Shown piece after piece: positions 26,334 through 37,480 of a DNA stretch of 64,000 nucleotides. A program made the position numbers and the translations under genes. The stretch lies in NCBI RefSeq assembly GCF_015712065.1, contig NZ_JACFYZ010000017.1, forward strand, positions 1-64,000, in the 5' to 3' direction. Under the pieces are notes generated by a model. That model made no database searches. It was not told where the DNA came from and worked only from the letters and a program-made list of their open reading frames with translations. The DNA comes from Ectopseudomonas chengduensis (GTDB taxonomy: Bacteria > Pseudomonadota > Gammaproteobacteria > Pseudomonadales > Pseudomonadaceae). Every line of letters begins with the position of its first letter. The first letter of the stretch is position 1.

Positions 26334-27674
26334 TTACTCGACGCCCTGCCTCATGGACATGGGGAATTGCTTGTTCTCATAACTACCCGTGCAGTCAGCA
26401 GCGCTACGGCTATCCGGGCTGCACACGACTTCCGGCAGCTTGTAGCTGCTGCCATCGTTGCAGGCAGCCTGCCCCTGGTTGCTGATCGCCAGCTTGCCGC
26501 CCTGCATCGCGGCATTCACCGCACCCGAGCACTCGACACCATCACCACGTCGCACCTTGACCTGCCCCTTGCCATCCTTGAAGTCATAGTCGAGTTGCAT
26601 GGGCTTGCCGGTCTGCGCATCCTGAATACCGGCACCCGCTTTCCAGTTACCGTTGAGGAACTCAGTGGAGCCGGTTTCCAGTGCCTGCGGGGGAATGCTC
26701 AGGTCTTGTGGTACGTCCCGACCCGGCGGTTGCTTGCGAGGTTCCTGCTGCTCCTGTGGCGGCTCGGCAGATGGCTCCTCAGCGGCTGCATCCTCAGGCG
26801 CGGACGGCGGCGGTTCTTCGCCCGGTGCATCGGGCTCGTCGTGTGCAGCAGCGCCCTCCTCCTGCTCGGCAGCGGGAGACTCCTGTCCGTCCGGCAGTTG
26901 ACCATCGATAGCAGCACCCGACCCGGCACCATCGACCGACCCACCACGACCGAACACGCCGATATCACGCTCATGCACCGGCAATCCCGGCAGATCGATG
27001 CGATCGAGGCCGAGTGGCAACTCGACCGTTGGGGCACAGGCGCGCAGCAAGAACAACAGCAACAGCAGGAGCAGTGGCAGGAGCAACAGCCACAGCCAGC
27101 GCCACCAACGCGACTTCTTCACCACCTCAACCGGCACGGCGGTGGCCAGCGGGGGCGGCGCGAGCGGTGCTACTGACGCAGCGATGGGCACAGGCGGACG
27201 CAGACACAACAGCGGGTCGTGATCATAGGTTCCCGCGTGATCGGTGAACCCCCAGAAGGTGATGACGGGCTTGCCATCGACCAGGTAGACATGGTCGCTG
27301 TCGGGAAAGTGAATGGTTTTTTCCAGCAGGCGACCGAATATCTGCTTTTCCCGGTTCTGCGCGTCAGCACGCATGCTTTCGCTGGTAGCACCCAGTTTGG
27401 CGTGCATCACCTCAAGCTGAGCATAGGCATCCGCGCGCTCCTCAACCGTGGCCGCCGACCAGGGGATCACGTCGCCCTCTACAGGCGCGTACCAATCGAT
27501 GCGGTCACCGGTTTCGTTGGGCTGCGGAATGGCTAGGCAACTGGAGGCTTCGCGCCCCATCTTCAGGCGAATGGCCTCGCGCAGTTGCAGCGCGGCGCTG
27601 TACACCGGCTGACCATCGACACCCAGCGCCTTGAATTCCTGAAGGTTACCCGTGCGGAGCAATGCGCCTGACAT
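26334..27674 (-). CDS. srfA: SrfA-family single-pass membrane protein
   Basis: A 446-residue protein, first gene of the operon. Residues 57-142 form the cytoplasmic module (DRIDWY..., FPDSDHVYLVDGKPVITFWG) that recurs in the last gene of the operon. A Lys/Arg/Trp patch precedes the membrane helix (about 190-212, WLWLLLLPLLLLLLLFLL). A long Pro/Glu/Ala-rich spacer (240-330) leads to a C-terminal domain of about 110 residues with four cysteines (382, 405, 418, 428), which would be oxidised in the periplasm. The spacer is long enough to reach into the cell wall. SrfA is the least conserved of the SrfABC set, so the name rests partly on operon order. Confidence 0.75.
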   Translation of the reverse strand: MSGALLRTGNLQEFKALGVDGQPVYSAALQLREAIRLKMGREASSCLAIPQPNETGDRIDWYAPVEGDVIPWSAATVEERADAYAQLEVMHAKLGATSESMRADAQNREKQIFGRLLEKTIHFPDSDHVYLVDGKPVITFWGFTDHAGTYDHDPLLCLRPPVPIAASVAPLAPPPLATAVPVEVVKKSRWWRWLWLLLLPLLLLLLLFLLRACAPTVELPLGLDRIDLPGLPVHERDIGVFGRGGSVDGAGSGAAIDGQLPDGQESPAAEQEEGAAAHDEPDAPGEEPPPSAPEDAAAEEPSAEPPQEQQEPRKQPPGRDVPQDLSIPPQALETGSTEFLNGNWKAGAGIQDAQTGKPMQLDYDFKDGKGQVKVRRGDGVECSGAVNAAMQGGKLAISNQGQAACNDGSSYKLPEVVCSPDSRSAADCTGSYENKQFPMSMRQGVE

Positions 27675-27910
27675 GTGCGGTCATCCTTTCCCTGGCCATC
27701 TGAAAATAGAAATTACGGCACAATCAATCCAAATGACGTTGGAAGATCGCGTCAGTCAGCAAGGCTAAAAAGCCTTTTGTATTCAAACGTTAGCTGCACT
27801 TAATTTTTCGAAATGTGACATAGACATCGCTTCATGGGAATGCTTTTCGGCGCAAAAATCAATCTGCGATTGACTCTGAATCGACCCCTTATGCGTTTAT
27901 GTTGAGCGAC
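27675..27910. promoter_or_regulatory. Probable promoter region of the srf operon
   Basis: A 236-base, relatively AT-rich spacer upstream of srfA and downstream of the GFA gene on the same strand. It contains no coding sequence I can support. Promoter elements are expected here because the operon starts at 27674, but no consensus boxes or regulator palindromes could be assigned. Confidence 0.4.
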
Positions 27911-28315
27911 CTAATCTATCTCTTCTTGCCACTCTTCCGGCAATTGCGGATCGACCGTCAACCAGGACAGCCGGCTGCTCACCCAGATATGTCGATCCGC
28001 CGGGGCTTGCTCCGGCTCGTCCAGTGTGGCGACGGTTACATCCAGCGTATCCGGGCTGAGCGAAGTGAACAGCGCTAGATGTGCACCGCAGTCCGCACAG
28101 AAATAGCGTGTACAGCTGGCTGATGAGGCGAACGCCTTCGGCGTGCCGCACAGCCAGTGAAATGCCTGACGCGGTACCGTGACCCAGGTAGTGAGGATGC
28201 CGCCACTGCTGCGCCGACAGATCGAGCAATGGCAGTGCGCGATATCCGTCAGCGGCGCATCGATCCGATAGCGCAGTGCACCACACTGGCAGCCGCCCTG
28301 ATGTTCGACCTTCAT
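27911..28315 (-). CDS. GFA family (glutathione-dependent formaldehyde-activating-like) zinc protein
   Basis: A 134-residue GFA-fold protein. Zinc ligands are visible in GGCQCGALRYRI, HCHCSICRRSSGG and YFCADCGAHL. The family was named for glutathione-dependent formaldehyde activation, but many members have no proven activity. The start at 28315 has GGAGG eight bases upstream; longer in-frame starts would overlap the divergent AEC gene's leader. It is divergent from the AEC transporter with a 68-base spacer. Confidence 0.85.
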   Translation of the reverse strand: MKVEHQGGCQCGALRYRIDAPLTDIAHCHCSICRRSSGGILTTWVTVPRQAFHWLCGTPKAFASSASCTRYFCADCGAHLALFTSLSPDTLDVTVATLDEPEQAPADRHIWVSSRLSWLTVDPQLPEEWQEEID

Positions 28316-28383
28316 CCTGCCTCCGCCTTGCATTGCCCCGCGCCGCTGACCAAGATAGGCGCTCACCACCACCGGGGGTTCCC

Positions 28384-29289
28384 GTGATAGACCTGTTGCT
28401 GGCCTTGTGGCCGCTGTTCGCCATGATAGTCGCCGGCTACTGGCTGCGCCTGCGCGAGTTCCCCAGCGAGGCTTTCTGGCCGGGTGCCGAGCGCCTCAAT
28501 TACTTCATTCTGTTCCCTGCCCTGCTGTTCTCCAGCCTGGCCCGTGCGCCGCTGAACAACCCGGCACTGCCGCGCCTGGCGCTGGCCGTGCTGCTCGGCC
28601 TGGGCATCGCCTGGCTGGCGCTGCTGCTGGTGCGGCGCCTGCGTGGCTGGCCGGCGGGGCGTTTTGGCGCCTTCACTCAGGGCATCCTGCGCTTCAACAC
28701 CTACCTGGGCCTGGCCGCGGTCGGCAGCCTGTTCGGTCAGGAAGGCCTGACCCTCGCCGCGCTGATGCTGGCCCTGATGGTGCCGACGGTGAACGTGCTG
28801 TCGGTCTGGTCGCTGACCGCCGAACGTGGCGTCAGCGCGCGCAGCCTGCTGCTGCCGATCATCAAGAATCCGCTGATCCTCGCCTGCGTCGGCGGCGCGC
28901 TGTTCAACCTCACGGGCATCGGCCTGCCGGGCGGCACGGATCGCCTGCTCAGCCTGCTCGCTGCCGCCAGCCTGCCACTGGGCCTGCTCTGCGTTGGCGC
29001 GGCGCTCAAGCCGGAACAGCTGGGCGGGGAGATTCCCGCATTGGGTTGGAACAGCGCCCTGCGTCTGCTGGCAATGCCGCTGCTGGCCTGGGGCGTGGCC
29101 TGGGCGCTGGCCCTGCCGGCCATGGAGACCGCCGTGCTGGTGCTGTTCTTCGCCCTGCCCACCGCACCGACCGCCTATGTGCTGACCCGCCAGCTCGGTG
29201 GCGACAGTCAACTGATGGCCGGCATCATCACCCTGCAGACGCTGTTGGCGGCCGGCAGCCTGGTAGCGATCATGATGTTGTTGGCCTGA
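28384..29289 (+). CDS. AEC (auxin efflux carrier) family transporter
   Basis: A 301-residue inner-membrane protein with about ten hydrophobic helices and the family segments AERLNYFILFPALLFSSLAR, GQEGLTLAALMLALMVPTVN and LPTAPTAYVLTRQLGGD. AEC transporters move small organic acids or similar anions; the substrate here is unknown. A GTG start at 28384 (VIDLLLALWPLFAMIVAGYW) is preferred, with GGGGG a few bases before it; the frame is open further upstream but would encode a charged, non-family extension. Confidence 0.85.
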   Translation: MIDLLLALWPLFAMIVAGYWLRLREFPSEAFWPGAERLNYFILFPALLFSSLARAPLNNPALPRLALAVLLGLGIAWLALLLVRRLRGWPAGRFGAFTQGILRFNTYLGLAAVGSLFGQEGLTLAALMLALMVPTVNVLSVWSLTAERGVSARSLLLPIIKNPLILACVGGALFNLTGIGLPGGTDRLLSLLAAASLPLGLLCVGAALKPEQLGGEIPALGWNSALRLLAMPLLAWGVAWALALPAMETAVLVLFFALPTAPTAYVLTRQLGGDSQLMAGIITLQTLLAAGSLVAIMMLLA

Positions 29290-29305
29290 TTGACCAGCAC
29301 GGGCG

Positions 29306-30046
29306 CTACTCCACGTAGCTCTCGATCAGCCGCTGATATTCGCCGCGTGCCTTGAGCGCCTCGAGCCCACGATTGAAACGCTCGATCAACTCGGTAGCAC
29401 GCGGATGCTGCCGCGAGACGATGAAGTGCAGCGTACTGCTCTGAAACGGCACCCGTGACCGGTGAAACTGCGCCAGATCAGCGCCAGCGCTGTGCAAAGC
29501 ACTGCCCCCCAGGTTACGGTCGGCAATGAACAGGTCGTCACGTTCGAGCAGCAGTAGCCGTGCGCATTCCTGTAGACCCAGTGGAGAATGACGGCGCAGT
29601 ACGCCCTGCTCGACCATTTGCTGGATCGCCGCCGGCGGCTGCCAGCCCAGCGGATAGCAGAGTCGCCGGCCGATCATGGTGGGCAGATCATCGAGTTCGA
29701 TGTGATCACCGGCCCGGCTGAAGATGTATTGTTCGGCCACATAAATGGGTGCCGAGTAGAGAAACTCCGCCTCGCGCTCGGCAGAACGGACGTAGGGAAA
29801 GGTGGCGTCGTACTCAACGCGCTTGGCTTTCAGGTAACCGCGGTTCCAGGGCAGCCAGTCGAGCGTGATTGCCGCCCCCTGCTCGGCCAGCGCCGCACGC
29901 ACCACCTGGGTGAGCATGCCCTGACCAGGCAATGCCTTGCCGGTGAACGGCGCATAGTCATCGCCCGTAGCCAGGTGCAGCACCTCCGCTCGCGCCGATA
30001 CGCACAACAGCAGACTCAGCAGAGCCGCCCCCCATAATCCCACCAT
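29306..30046 (-). CDS. Solitary periplasmic substrate-binding protein (SBP family 3)
   Basis: A 246-residue exported protein with signal peptide MVGLWGAALLSLLLCVSARA. The mature N-terminus EVLHLATGDDYAPFTGKALP and the later YVRSAEREAEFLYSAPIYV region are typical of amino-acid-type (PBPb) binding proteins. No permease or ATPase gene is adjacent. Proteins of this kind in Pseudomonas often act as sensors or have lost transport partners. The start at 30046 has GGAG upstream. It is convergent with the AEC gene, 16 bases apart. Confidence 0.8.
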   Translation of the reverse strand: MVGLWGAALLSLLLCVSARAEVLHLATGDDYAPFTGKALPGQGMLTQVVRAALAEQGAAITLDWLPWNRGYLKAKRVEYDATFPYVRSAEREAEFLYSAPIYVAEQYIFSRAGDHIELDDLPTMIGRRLCYPLGWQPPAAIQQMVEQGVLRRHSPLGLQECARLLLLERDDLFIADRNLGGSALHSAGADLAQFHRSRVPFQSSTLHFIVSRQHPRATELIERFNRGLEALKARGEYQRLIESYVE

Positions 30047-30233
30047 CAATCTCCAGTCATTGGCGCACAATCGCCTTGCTGCCCCGATCATTGACTCTTG
30101 CTCTCACGAGCACGGCTGTCCAGTGCAACCAGGCTATAGGGCGACAATTCATGCTGTTCTCTTGATACGAAGCAACGGGCTGGGCAGGACGCCGTCTATT
30201 CTTGTCGCAACACGAACGAGATGCGGCAAGCCG

Positions 30234-31364
30234 ATGAATGACACCAACGCCAACGATCAGCCTGACGTTTTCCCCTATCTGCAGCTGATCCACCAGCACG
30301 TCGGCTCGGACCTGTTCTTCAGCGTCGGCGCACCGCCGCACATGAAAGTGGAAGGACACAGCCAGCCGGTGGACCAGCGCATCTTGAAGGCCGGAGAGGT
30401 GCAACAGCTGGCCTATCAACTGATGACGCAGAAGCAGGTCGCCGAGTTCGAGCGCGATCTGGAGATGAATCTGGCGGTCAGCCTGCAGGGCTCCGGACGT
30501 TATCGGGTCAACCTCTATTACCAGCGCGGCGAAGTGGCCATGGTGGTGCGCCTGATCAAGAGCCAGATTCCCAGCTTCGAGGCGCTCGGTCTGCCAAAAA
30601 TGCTGGAAAAGCTGGCCATGCAGGATCGCGGGCTGATCCTGATCACCGGCGCAGCCGGTTCGGGCAAGTCCACCACCCTGGCGGCGATGCTGGATTTCCG
30701 CAATCGCCACAAGAGCGGGCATATCGTCTGCATCGAAGACCCCATCGAATTTCTCCACAGCCACCAACGCTCGATCATCGACCAGCGGGAAGTCGGCCTC
30801 GATACCCACAGCTTCGACGACGCCCTGCGCAACGTGCTGCGCGAGGCGCCGGACGTGATCATGCTCGGCGAGATCCGCGACGCCGCGACCATGCAGCACG
30901 CGCTGCATTACGCCGAAACCGGCCACCTGTGCGTGGCAACGCTGCATGCCACCAGCAGCAGCCACGCCATCGAGCGTATCGCCCGCTTCTTTCCCGACGC
31001 CGCCCGCAAGCAGGTGCTGGCCGACGTGGCGCACAACCTGCTCGCGGTGATCGGCCAGCGCCTGGTACCGGGCATCGCGCAAAAACGCGTGGTGGCAGTG
31101 GAGCTGATGCTGGGCACGCCCTACATTCGCGACCTGATCCAGCGCGATGAGTTGGAGGAGTTGCGCGAAGCCACGGCGCGAGCGGCCGAACAAGGTCTGC
31201 AAACCTTCGACCAGCATCTGTTCGCCCTGCTCGAAGCCGGCCGTATCAGCCTGGCCGAAGCGCTCAAGTTCGCCGACTCGCGGACCGACCTCAGCCTCAA
31301 GTTCAAGCTCGAGCGCGGCTTCTCCGCCGACGACGCCGAACTCAAGGTACTGCGCGACGGTTGA
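30234..31364 (+). CDS. PilT/PilU-family type IV pilus retraction ATPase, orphan
   Basis: A 376-residue hexameric secretion ATPase. It shows the N-terminal PAS-like region (VGSDLFFSVGAPPHMKVEG), Walker A GAAGSGKST, the Asp-box EDPIEF, Walker B VIMLGEIRD and the His-box ATLHATSSSHAIERI. Length and the MNDTNANDQPDVFPYLQLI start fit PilU more than PilT. PilT and PilU drive pilus retraction at the inner membrane. It is unusual in having no other pil genes nearby, so it is likely an extra copy that modulates twitching or surface sensing. The start at 30234 is the family one. Confidence 0.88.
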   Translation: MNDTNANDQPDVFPYLQLIHQHVGSDLFFSVGAPPHMKVEGHSQPVDQRILKAGEVQQLAYQLMTQKQVAEFERDLEMNLAVSLQGSGRYRVNLYYQRGEVAMVVRLIKSQIPSFEALGLPKMLEKLAMQDRGLILITGAAGSGKSTTLAAMLDFRNRHKSGHIVCIEDPIEFLHSHQRSIIDQREVGLDTHSFDDALRNVLREAPDVIMLGEIRDAATMQHALHYAETGHLCVATLHATSSSHAIERIARFFPDAARKQVLADVAHNLLAVIGQRLVPGIAQKRVVAVELMLGTPYIRDLIQRDELEELREATARAAEQGLQTFDQHLFALLEAGRISLAEALKFADSRTDLSLKFKLERGFSADDAELKVLRDG

Positions 31365-31452
31365 CTGGCTTTATCAGCGATTTCGGCCGATGCTCATCTA
31401 TACAGGCCGAAACCATAATTCCTCATCGGCCGTCTTTCAGGGGGGCCGATTC

Positions 31453-33093
31453 ATGCTGACCCTGCTGCATTTGCTGTCAGCCATTGCCCTGTTGGTCTGG
31501 GGCACACACATCGTACGTACCGGCATCCTGCGCGTGTTCGGCTCGCAGTTGCGCAAGGTGCTCAGCCACAATATCGGCCGCCGGCCGCTGGCGTTCGTCG
31601 CCGGCATCGGCGTCACGGCGCTGGTGCAGAGCAGCAACGCCACGGCTTTGTTGGTCACCTCGTTCGTCGCCCAGGGCCTGATGGCGCTGGCACCGGGCCT
31701 GGCGATCATGCTCGGTGCTGACGTCGGCACGGCGCTCATGGCCCGCGTGCTGACGCTCAATCTCAGTTGGCTGAGCCCGCTGCTGATCTTTCTCGGGGTG
31801 ATCTTCTTCCTCTCGCGGCGGCAGACCCGCGCGGGCCAACTCGGCCGGGTGGCCATCGGCCTGGGCCTGATGCTGCTGGCGCTGGAGCTGATCGTCGCCG
31901 CCGCCACGCCAATCACCGAAGCGCGCGGCATTCGCGTGCTGTTCGCGTCATTGACCGGCGATCTGCTGCTCGACGCGCTGGTCGGTGCGTTGTTCGCCCT
32001 GCTCACATACTCCAGCCTGGCCGCCGTGCTGCTCACCGCCACCCTGGCCGGTGCCGGGCTGATCAGCCTGCCGGTGGCCATCGGCCTGGTGATCGGTGCC
32101 AACATCGGCAGCGGTCTGCTGGCCTTTCTCACCAGCAGCCTGCAGAACCCGGCCGGGCGTCGCGTGGCGCTGGGCAGTCTGATCTACAAGCTGATCGGAC
32201 TGTTGCTGGTGCTGCCGGTACTGCAGCCCTTGGCCGACTGGCTGGACAGCCTGAACTGGCGCCCGGCGGAGCTGGTGATCTTCTTCCACCTGCTCTACAA
32301 CAGCCTGCGCGCCGTGCTGATGCTGCCCAGCGTCGGACTGATGGCGCGCTTCTGCAACTGGCTGCTGCCGGACCGTGCCGACGACAGCGGCATCGCCCGC
32401 CCACGCCACCTCGACCCCACGGCGCTGACCACGCCGAGCCTGGCGCTGGCCAACGCCGTGCGCGAAACCCTGCGCGTGGGCGACAAGATCGAGGCCATGC
32501 TCGGCCACCTGCTGCCGGTGCTGGAGCAGAACCAGCCGGCATTGAACAAGGAGCTGCGCCTGCTCAATGACGACGTCGCCAGCCTGTGCCGGGCGGTCAA
32601 GCTGTACCTGGCGCAGATCCCGCGCGAGGCGATGAGCGAACACGAGAGCCGGCGCTGGGCCGAGGTGCTCGAGCTGGCGGTGAACCTGGAGCAGGCCGGC
32701 GAGCTGATCGAACGCATGCTCGGCAAGATCCAGAGCGAGAAGACCGCGCAGCGCCGAGCCTTCTCCGAGAAAGGTCTGGAAGAGCTGACCAGCCTGCATG
32801 GGCAGCTGACAGCCAACCTGCGCCTGGGCCTTAACGTGTTCCTCAGCGCCGATCACGCCAGCGCCAGCCAGTTGCTGCGGGAGAAGCGCCGCTTCCGCGC
32901 GCAGGAGCGGCGCCTGGCGCACGCGCATATCGGCCGCCTGCAGCGCCAGGTGCTGCAGAGCATCGAGACCAGCTCATTGCATCTGGAGCTGATCGCCGAC
33001 ATGAAGCGCCTCAACTCGCTGTTCTGCTCCAGCGCCTATGTGGTGCTGGAGGGCCAGGAGACCGGCGCGCTCAGGCTCGAGGGTGGCGAGTAA
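31453..33093 (+). CDS. Na/Pi cotransporter family protein with PhoU-like C-terminus
   Basis: A 546-residue inner-membrane protein. Two inverted Na/Pi motifs are visible, GVTALVQSSNATALLVTSFV and ALLTYSSLAAVLLTATLAG, each within hydrophobic helices. The C-terminal 190 residues are helical and PhoU-like. The family exports or imports phosphate with sodium. The start at 31453 (MLTLLHLLSAIALLVWG) sits after a GGGGG stretch. It is convergent with the NCS2 gene, one base apart. Confidence 0.86.
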   Translation: MLTLLHLLSAIALLVWGTHIVRTGILRVFGSQLRKVLSHNIGRRPLAFVAGIGVTALVQSSNATALLVTSFVAQGLMALAPGLAIMLGADVGTALMARVLTLNLSWLSPLLIFLGVIFFLSRRQTRAGQLGRVAIGLGLMLLALELIVAAATPITEARGIRVLFASLTGDLLLDALVGALFALLTYSSLAAVLLTATLAGAGLISLPVAIGLVIGANIGSGLLAFLTSSLQNPAGRRVALGSLIYKLIGLLLVLPVLQPLADWLDSLNWRPAELVIFFHLLYNSLRAVLMLPSVGLMARFCNWLLPDRADDSGIARPRHLDPTALTTPSLALANAVRETLRVGDKIEAMLGHLLPVLEQNQPALNKELRLLNDDVASLCRAVKLYLAQIPREAMSEHESRRWAEVLELAVNLEQAGELIERMLGKIQSEKTAQRRAFSEKGLEELTSLHGQLTANLRLGLNVFLSADHASASQLLREKRRFRAQERRLAHAHIGRLQRQVLQSIETSSLHLELIADMKRLNSLFCSSAYVVLEGQETGALRLEGGE

Positions 33094-33094
33094 C

Positions 33095-34603
33095 TCAGTC
33101 GGCGCTGCTTACTCGCTCGGGCGCGGCCGGCTCCACGCCGCGCCAGGCATACCAGGCGAAGAACAGCGCCATCAGCAGATAGCCGTGGACGAAGTCCGGC
33201 GCGGCGTACCAGGCCAGTTTCGGTGCGTGCATCAGACCAACGAAGGCCATGCCGGCCGCCACCAGAGCGAAGACGGTGGCCTGGCGGAACTGACGATCGA
33301 TCACCGCCACGCACATGGCACCGAGCAGGATGGCGCTGAACATGGCGCCCTGCCCCAACGCGCCGATGGCACTGGAAATGCCCTCGACCACCTCCGGCGC
33401 GCCCCGATTGAAGCGAGTCATCAGGTAGTTGGCGAAATACGGCAGCATCGCCAACGCCACTGCAGGATAGTAACGGGCGTGGTTGCTGTTGAACGCCGTG
33501 GCGATCATCGACATGCCGACGAACACCAGGATCGGCGCCACCACCGATACCGGAATCAGCGCGGCGATGAAGGCGATCAGGCCGAACATGGTCGCCAGGC
33601 CGTACACCGCGCCATTGAGCAGGCTGTAACCACGCCCGGCGCCCATCCACTTCGAACCCACGGTGGCGATGTAAACGGTGGTCGGGAACACGCCGCCGAA
33701 CAGCGCACCGAGCGAGGTGCCGAGCCCATCCACGGCCTGGCATTCGCGCACGCTGTAGCTGTCACCGGCGGCGCTCATGGCCTCGACGTTGTTCATGGTC
33801 TCGATGGCGTTGTACAGAGTGATCGGCAGGATCACCGTCATCAGCGCCAGCAGGGTGGTGAACAGCAGGCCCAGGCCTTCGTACCAGGCCAGGTTGGGCA
33901 GCAGCGGGTAGAAACCCAGGTGGGTGAAGGCATCGCTGAACTTGCCGCCGTCAGCCGCGCCGATCAGGTAGGCCAGCGCTGTGCCGACGACGATGGCGAA
34001 CAGCGAGGCCGGCAGACGGAATGGCATGCTCACCCGCGCCACCAGGCCGACGATGGTGATGGCCAGCACCAGCAGGCCGATCACCGGAATTTCCAGAGTC
34101 TTGAACAGCATTTCCCCAGCGATGAAGGTCAGTGCCACCCCGGCCACCGCGCCGAGCATGGCCGCACGCGGTAGATGACGTTGCACCCAATTGCCGATCA
34201 GGCTGATAGCTGCCTCGATCAGGCCACTGATGAAGCACGCGGCCACCGCCACCTTCCACGCCAGTTCTGCATCGCCAGTGAGGTTCTTCGCCGGCAGCAG
34301 CACGCCGAACAGGAAGACGAACATCACCGGCGTGCTGATGCCGTAGGAAAGCGCGGTGACGTCGGCACGGTTCTCCTTGCGCGCCAGACGCGCGGCGCTC
34401 CAGGCGTAGTAGAAGTTACCGGCCATCACCGCCACCGCCGCCCCCGGCAATACCTGGCCGAACACAATTTCGGCAGGGAAGCCCATGCCCAGCATGCTGA
34501 TGGCGATGATCACGAAGTTGGCGATGTTGTTCTGGAACAGGGCGAAGAAGGCATCGGTATCTTCCTTCTTGTACCAGGGGTAATGCACGCGCGGCGTCGA
34601 CAT
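33095..34603 (-). CDS. NCS2-type xanthine/uracil permease family protein
   Basis: A 502-residue polytopic membrane protein with about twelve hydrophobic helices. Family segments include the N-terminal NNIANFVIIAISMLGMGFP and LYNAIETMNNVEAMSAAGDSYS, plus GGVFPTTVYIATVGSKWMGA, related to the substrate-binding QNxGxxxxT region in NCS2 proteins. The substrate is probably a nucleobase or related compound but cannot be read from sequence. No purine genes are nearby. Length is normal. Confidence 0.8.
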   Translation of the reverse strand: MSTPRVHYPWYKKEDTDAFFALFQNNIANFVIIAISMLGMGFPAEIVFGQVLPGAAVAVMAGNFYYAWSAARLARKENRADVTALSYGISTPVMFVFLFGVLLPAKNLTGDAELAWKVAVAACFISGLIEAAISLIGNWVQRHLPRAAMLGAVAGVALTFIAGEMLFKTLEIPVIGLLVLAITIVGLVARVSMPFRLPASLFAIVVGTALAYLIGAADGGKFSDAFTHLGFYPLLPNLAWYEGLGLLFTTLLALMTVILPITLYNAIETMNNVEAMSAAGDSYSVRECQAVDGLGTSLGALFGGVFPTTVYIATVGSKWMGAGRGYSLLNGAVYGLATMFGLIAFIAALIPVSVVAPILVFVGMSMIATAFNSNHARYYPAVALAMLPYFANYLMTRFNRGAPEVVEGISSAIGALGQGAMFSAILLGAMCVAVIDRQFRQATVFALVAAGMAFVGLMHAPKLAWYAAPDFVHGYLLMALFFAWYAWRGVEPAAPERVSSAD

Positions 34604-34674
34604 GCTGGCTGCGTCCTTGTTGTCTGAGTGGTCAGGCCGGCGAGTCTAGCAATCCGCGCCCAGGGCATAAACGA

Positions 34675-34700
34675 ACAAGGCAGCCGAAGCTGCCTTGTTG
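34675..34700 (-). terminator. Intrinsic terminator of the TRAP transporter gene
   Basis: AACAAGGCAGC (34675-34685) pairs perfectly with GCTGCCTTGTT (34690-34700) across CGAA. It lies 18 bases beyond the TRAP permease stop, in the minus-strand direction. Confidence 0.82.
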
Positions 34701-34717
34701 TCAGTTGCCAGGCTAGG

Positions 34718-37276
<2,559 letters not shown>

Positions 37277-37312
37277 GGGGCGAACCTGCATTTGAGTAAA
37301 CGGAAAACGGCA

Positions 37313-37340
37313 AAACCCGCGGGCCTGAGCCTGCGGGTTT
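37313..37340 (-). terminator. Intergenic terminator between the TAXI receptor and TRAP permease genes
   Basis: A 12-base-pair stem, AAACCCGCGGGC (37313-37324) with GCCTGCGGGTTT (37329-37340), one G-T pair and a four-base loop, followed on the minus strand by a T-rich run. It lies after the receptor gene and before the permease gene, so it would partly stop transcripts, giving more receptor than permease. Confidence 0.75.
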
Positions 37341-37422
37341 GTTTAACACTAGAAGCGAATCGAGTGACGCGCCTGGCGACGCATCACGAACGGCCCTGAC
37401 CGGCTGGCCGACAGGGCCCAAA

Positions 37423-37474
37423 GAGGGTGTTTACAAAGCAGCATGGCCGAGCGCAGCAATTTGTAGACACCCTC
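37423..37474. repeat. 15-base inverted repeat downstream of the TAXI gene
   Basis: GAGGGTGTTTACAAA (37423-37437) pairs with TTTGTAGACACCCTC (37460-37474) with one T-G pair, around a 22-base loop. A second, 7-base hairpin (37392-37398 with 37412-37418) lies beside it. Together with the terminator they fill the 204-base gap between the receptor and permease genes. Confidence 0.6.
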
Positions 37475-37480
37475 GAAGGC

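Noticed and set aside
10990..27674. A type VI secretion locus
   Set aside because: The ABC/FGE/VWA/lipoprotein set resembles the Tag accessory module, but no TssB, TssC, Hcp, VgrG, ClpV, TssJ/K/L/M, PppA or kinase domain is present.
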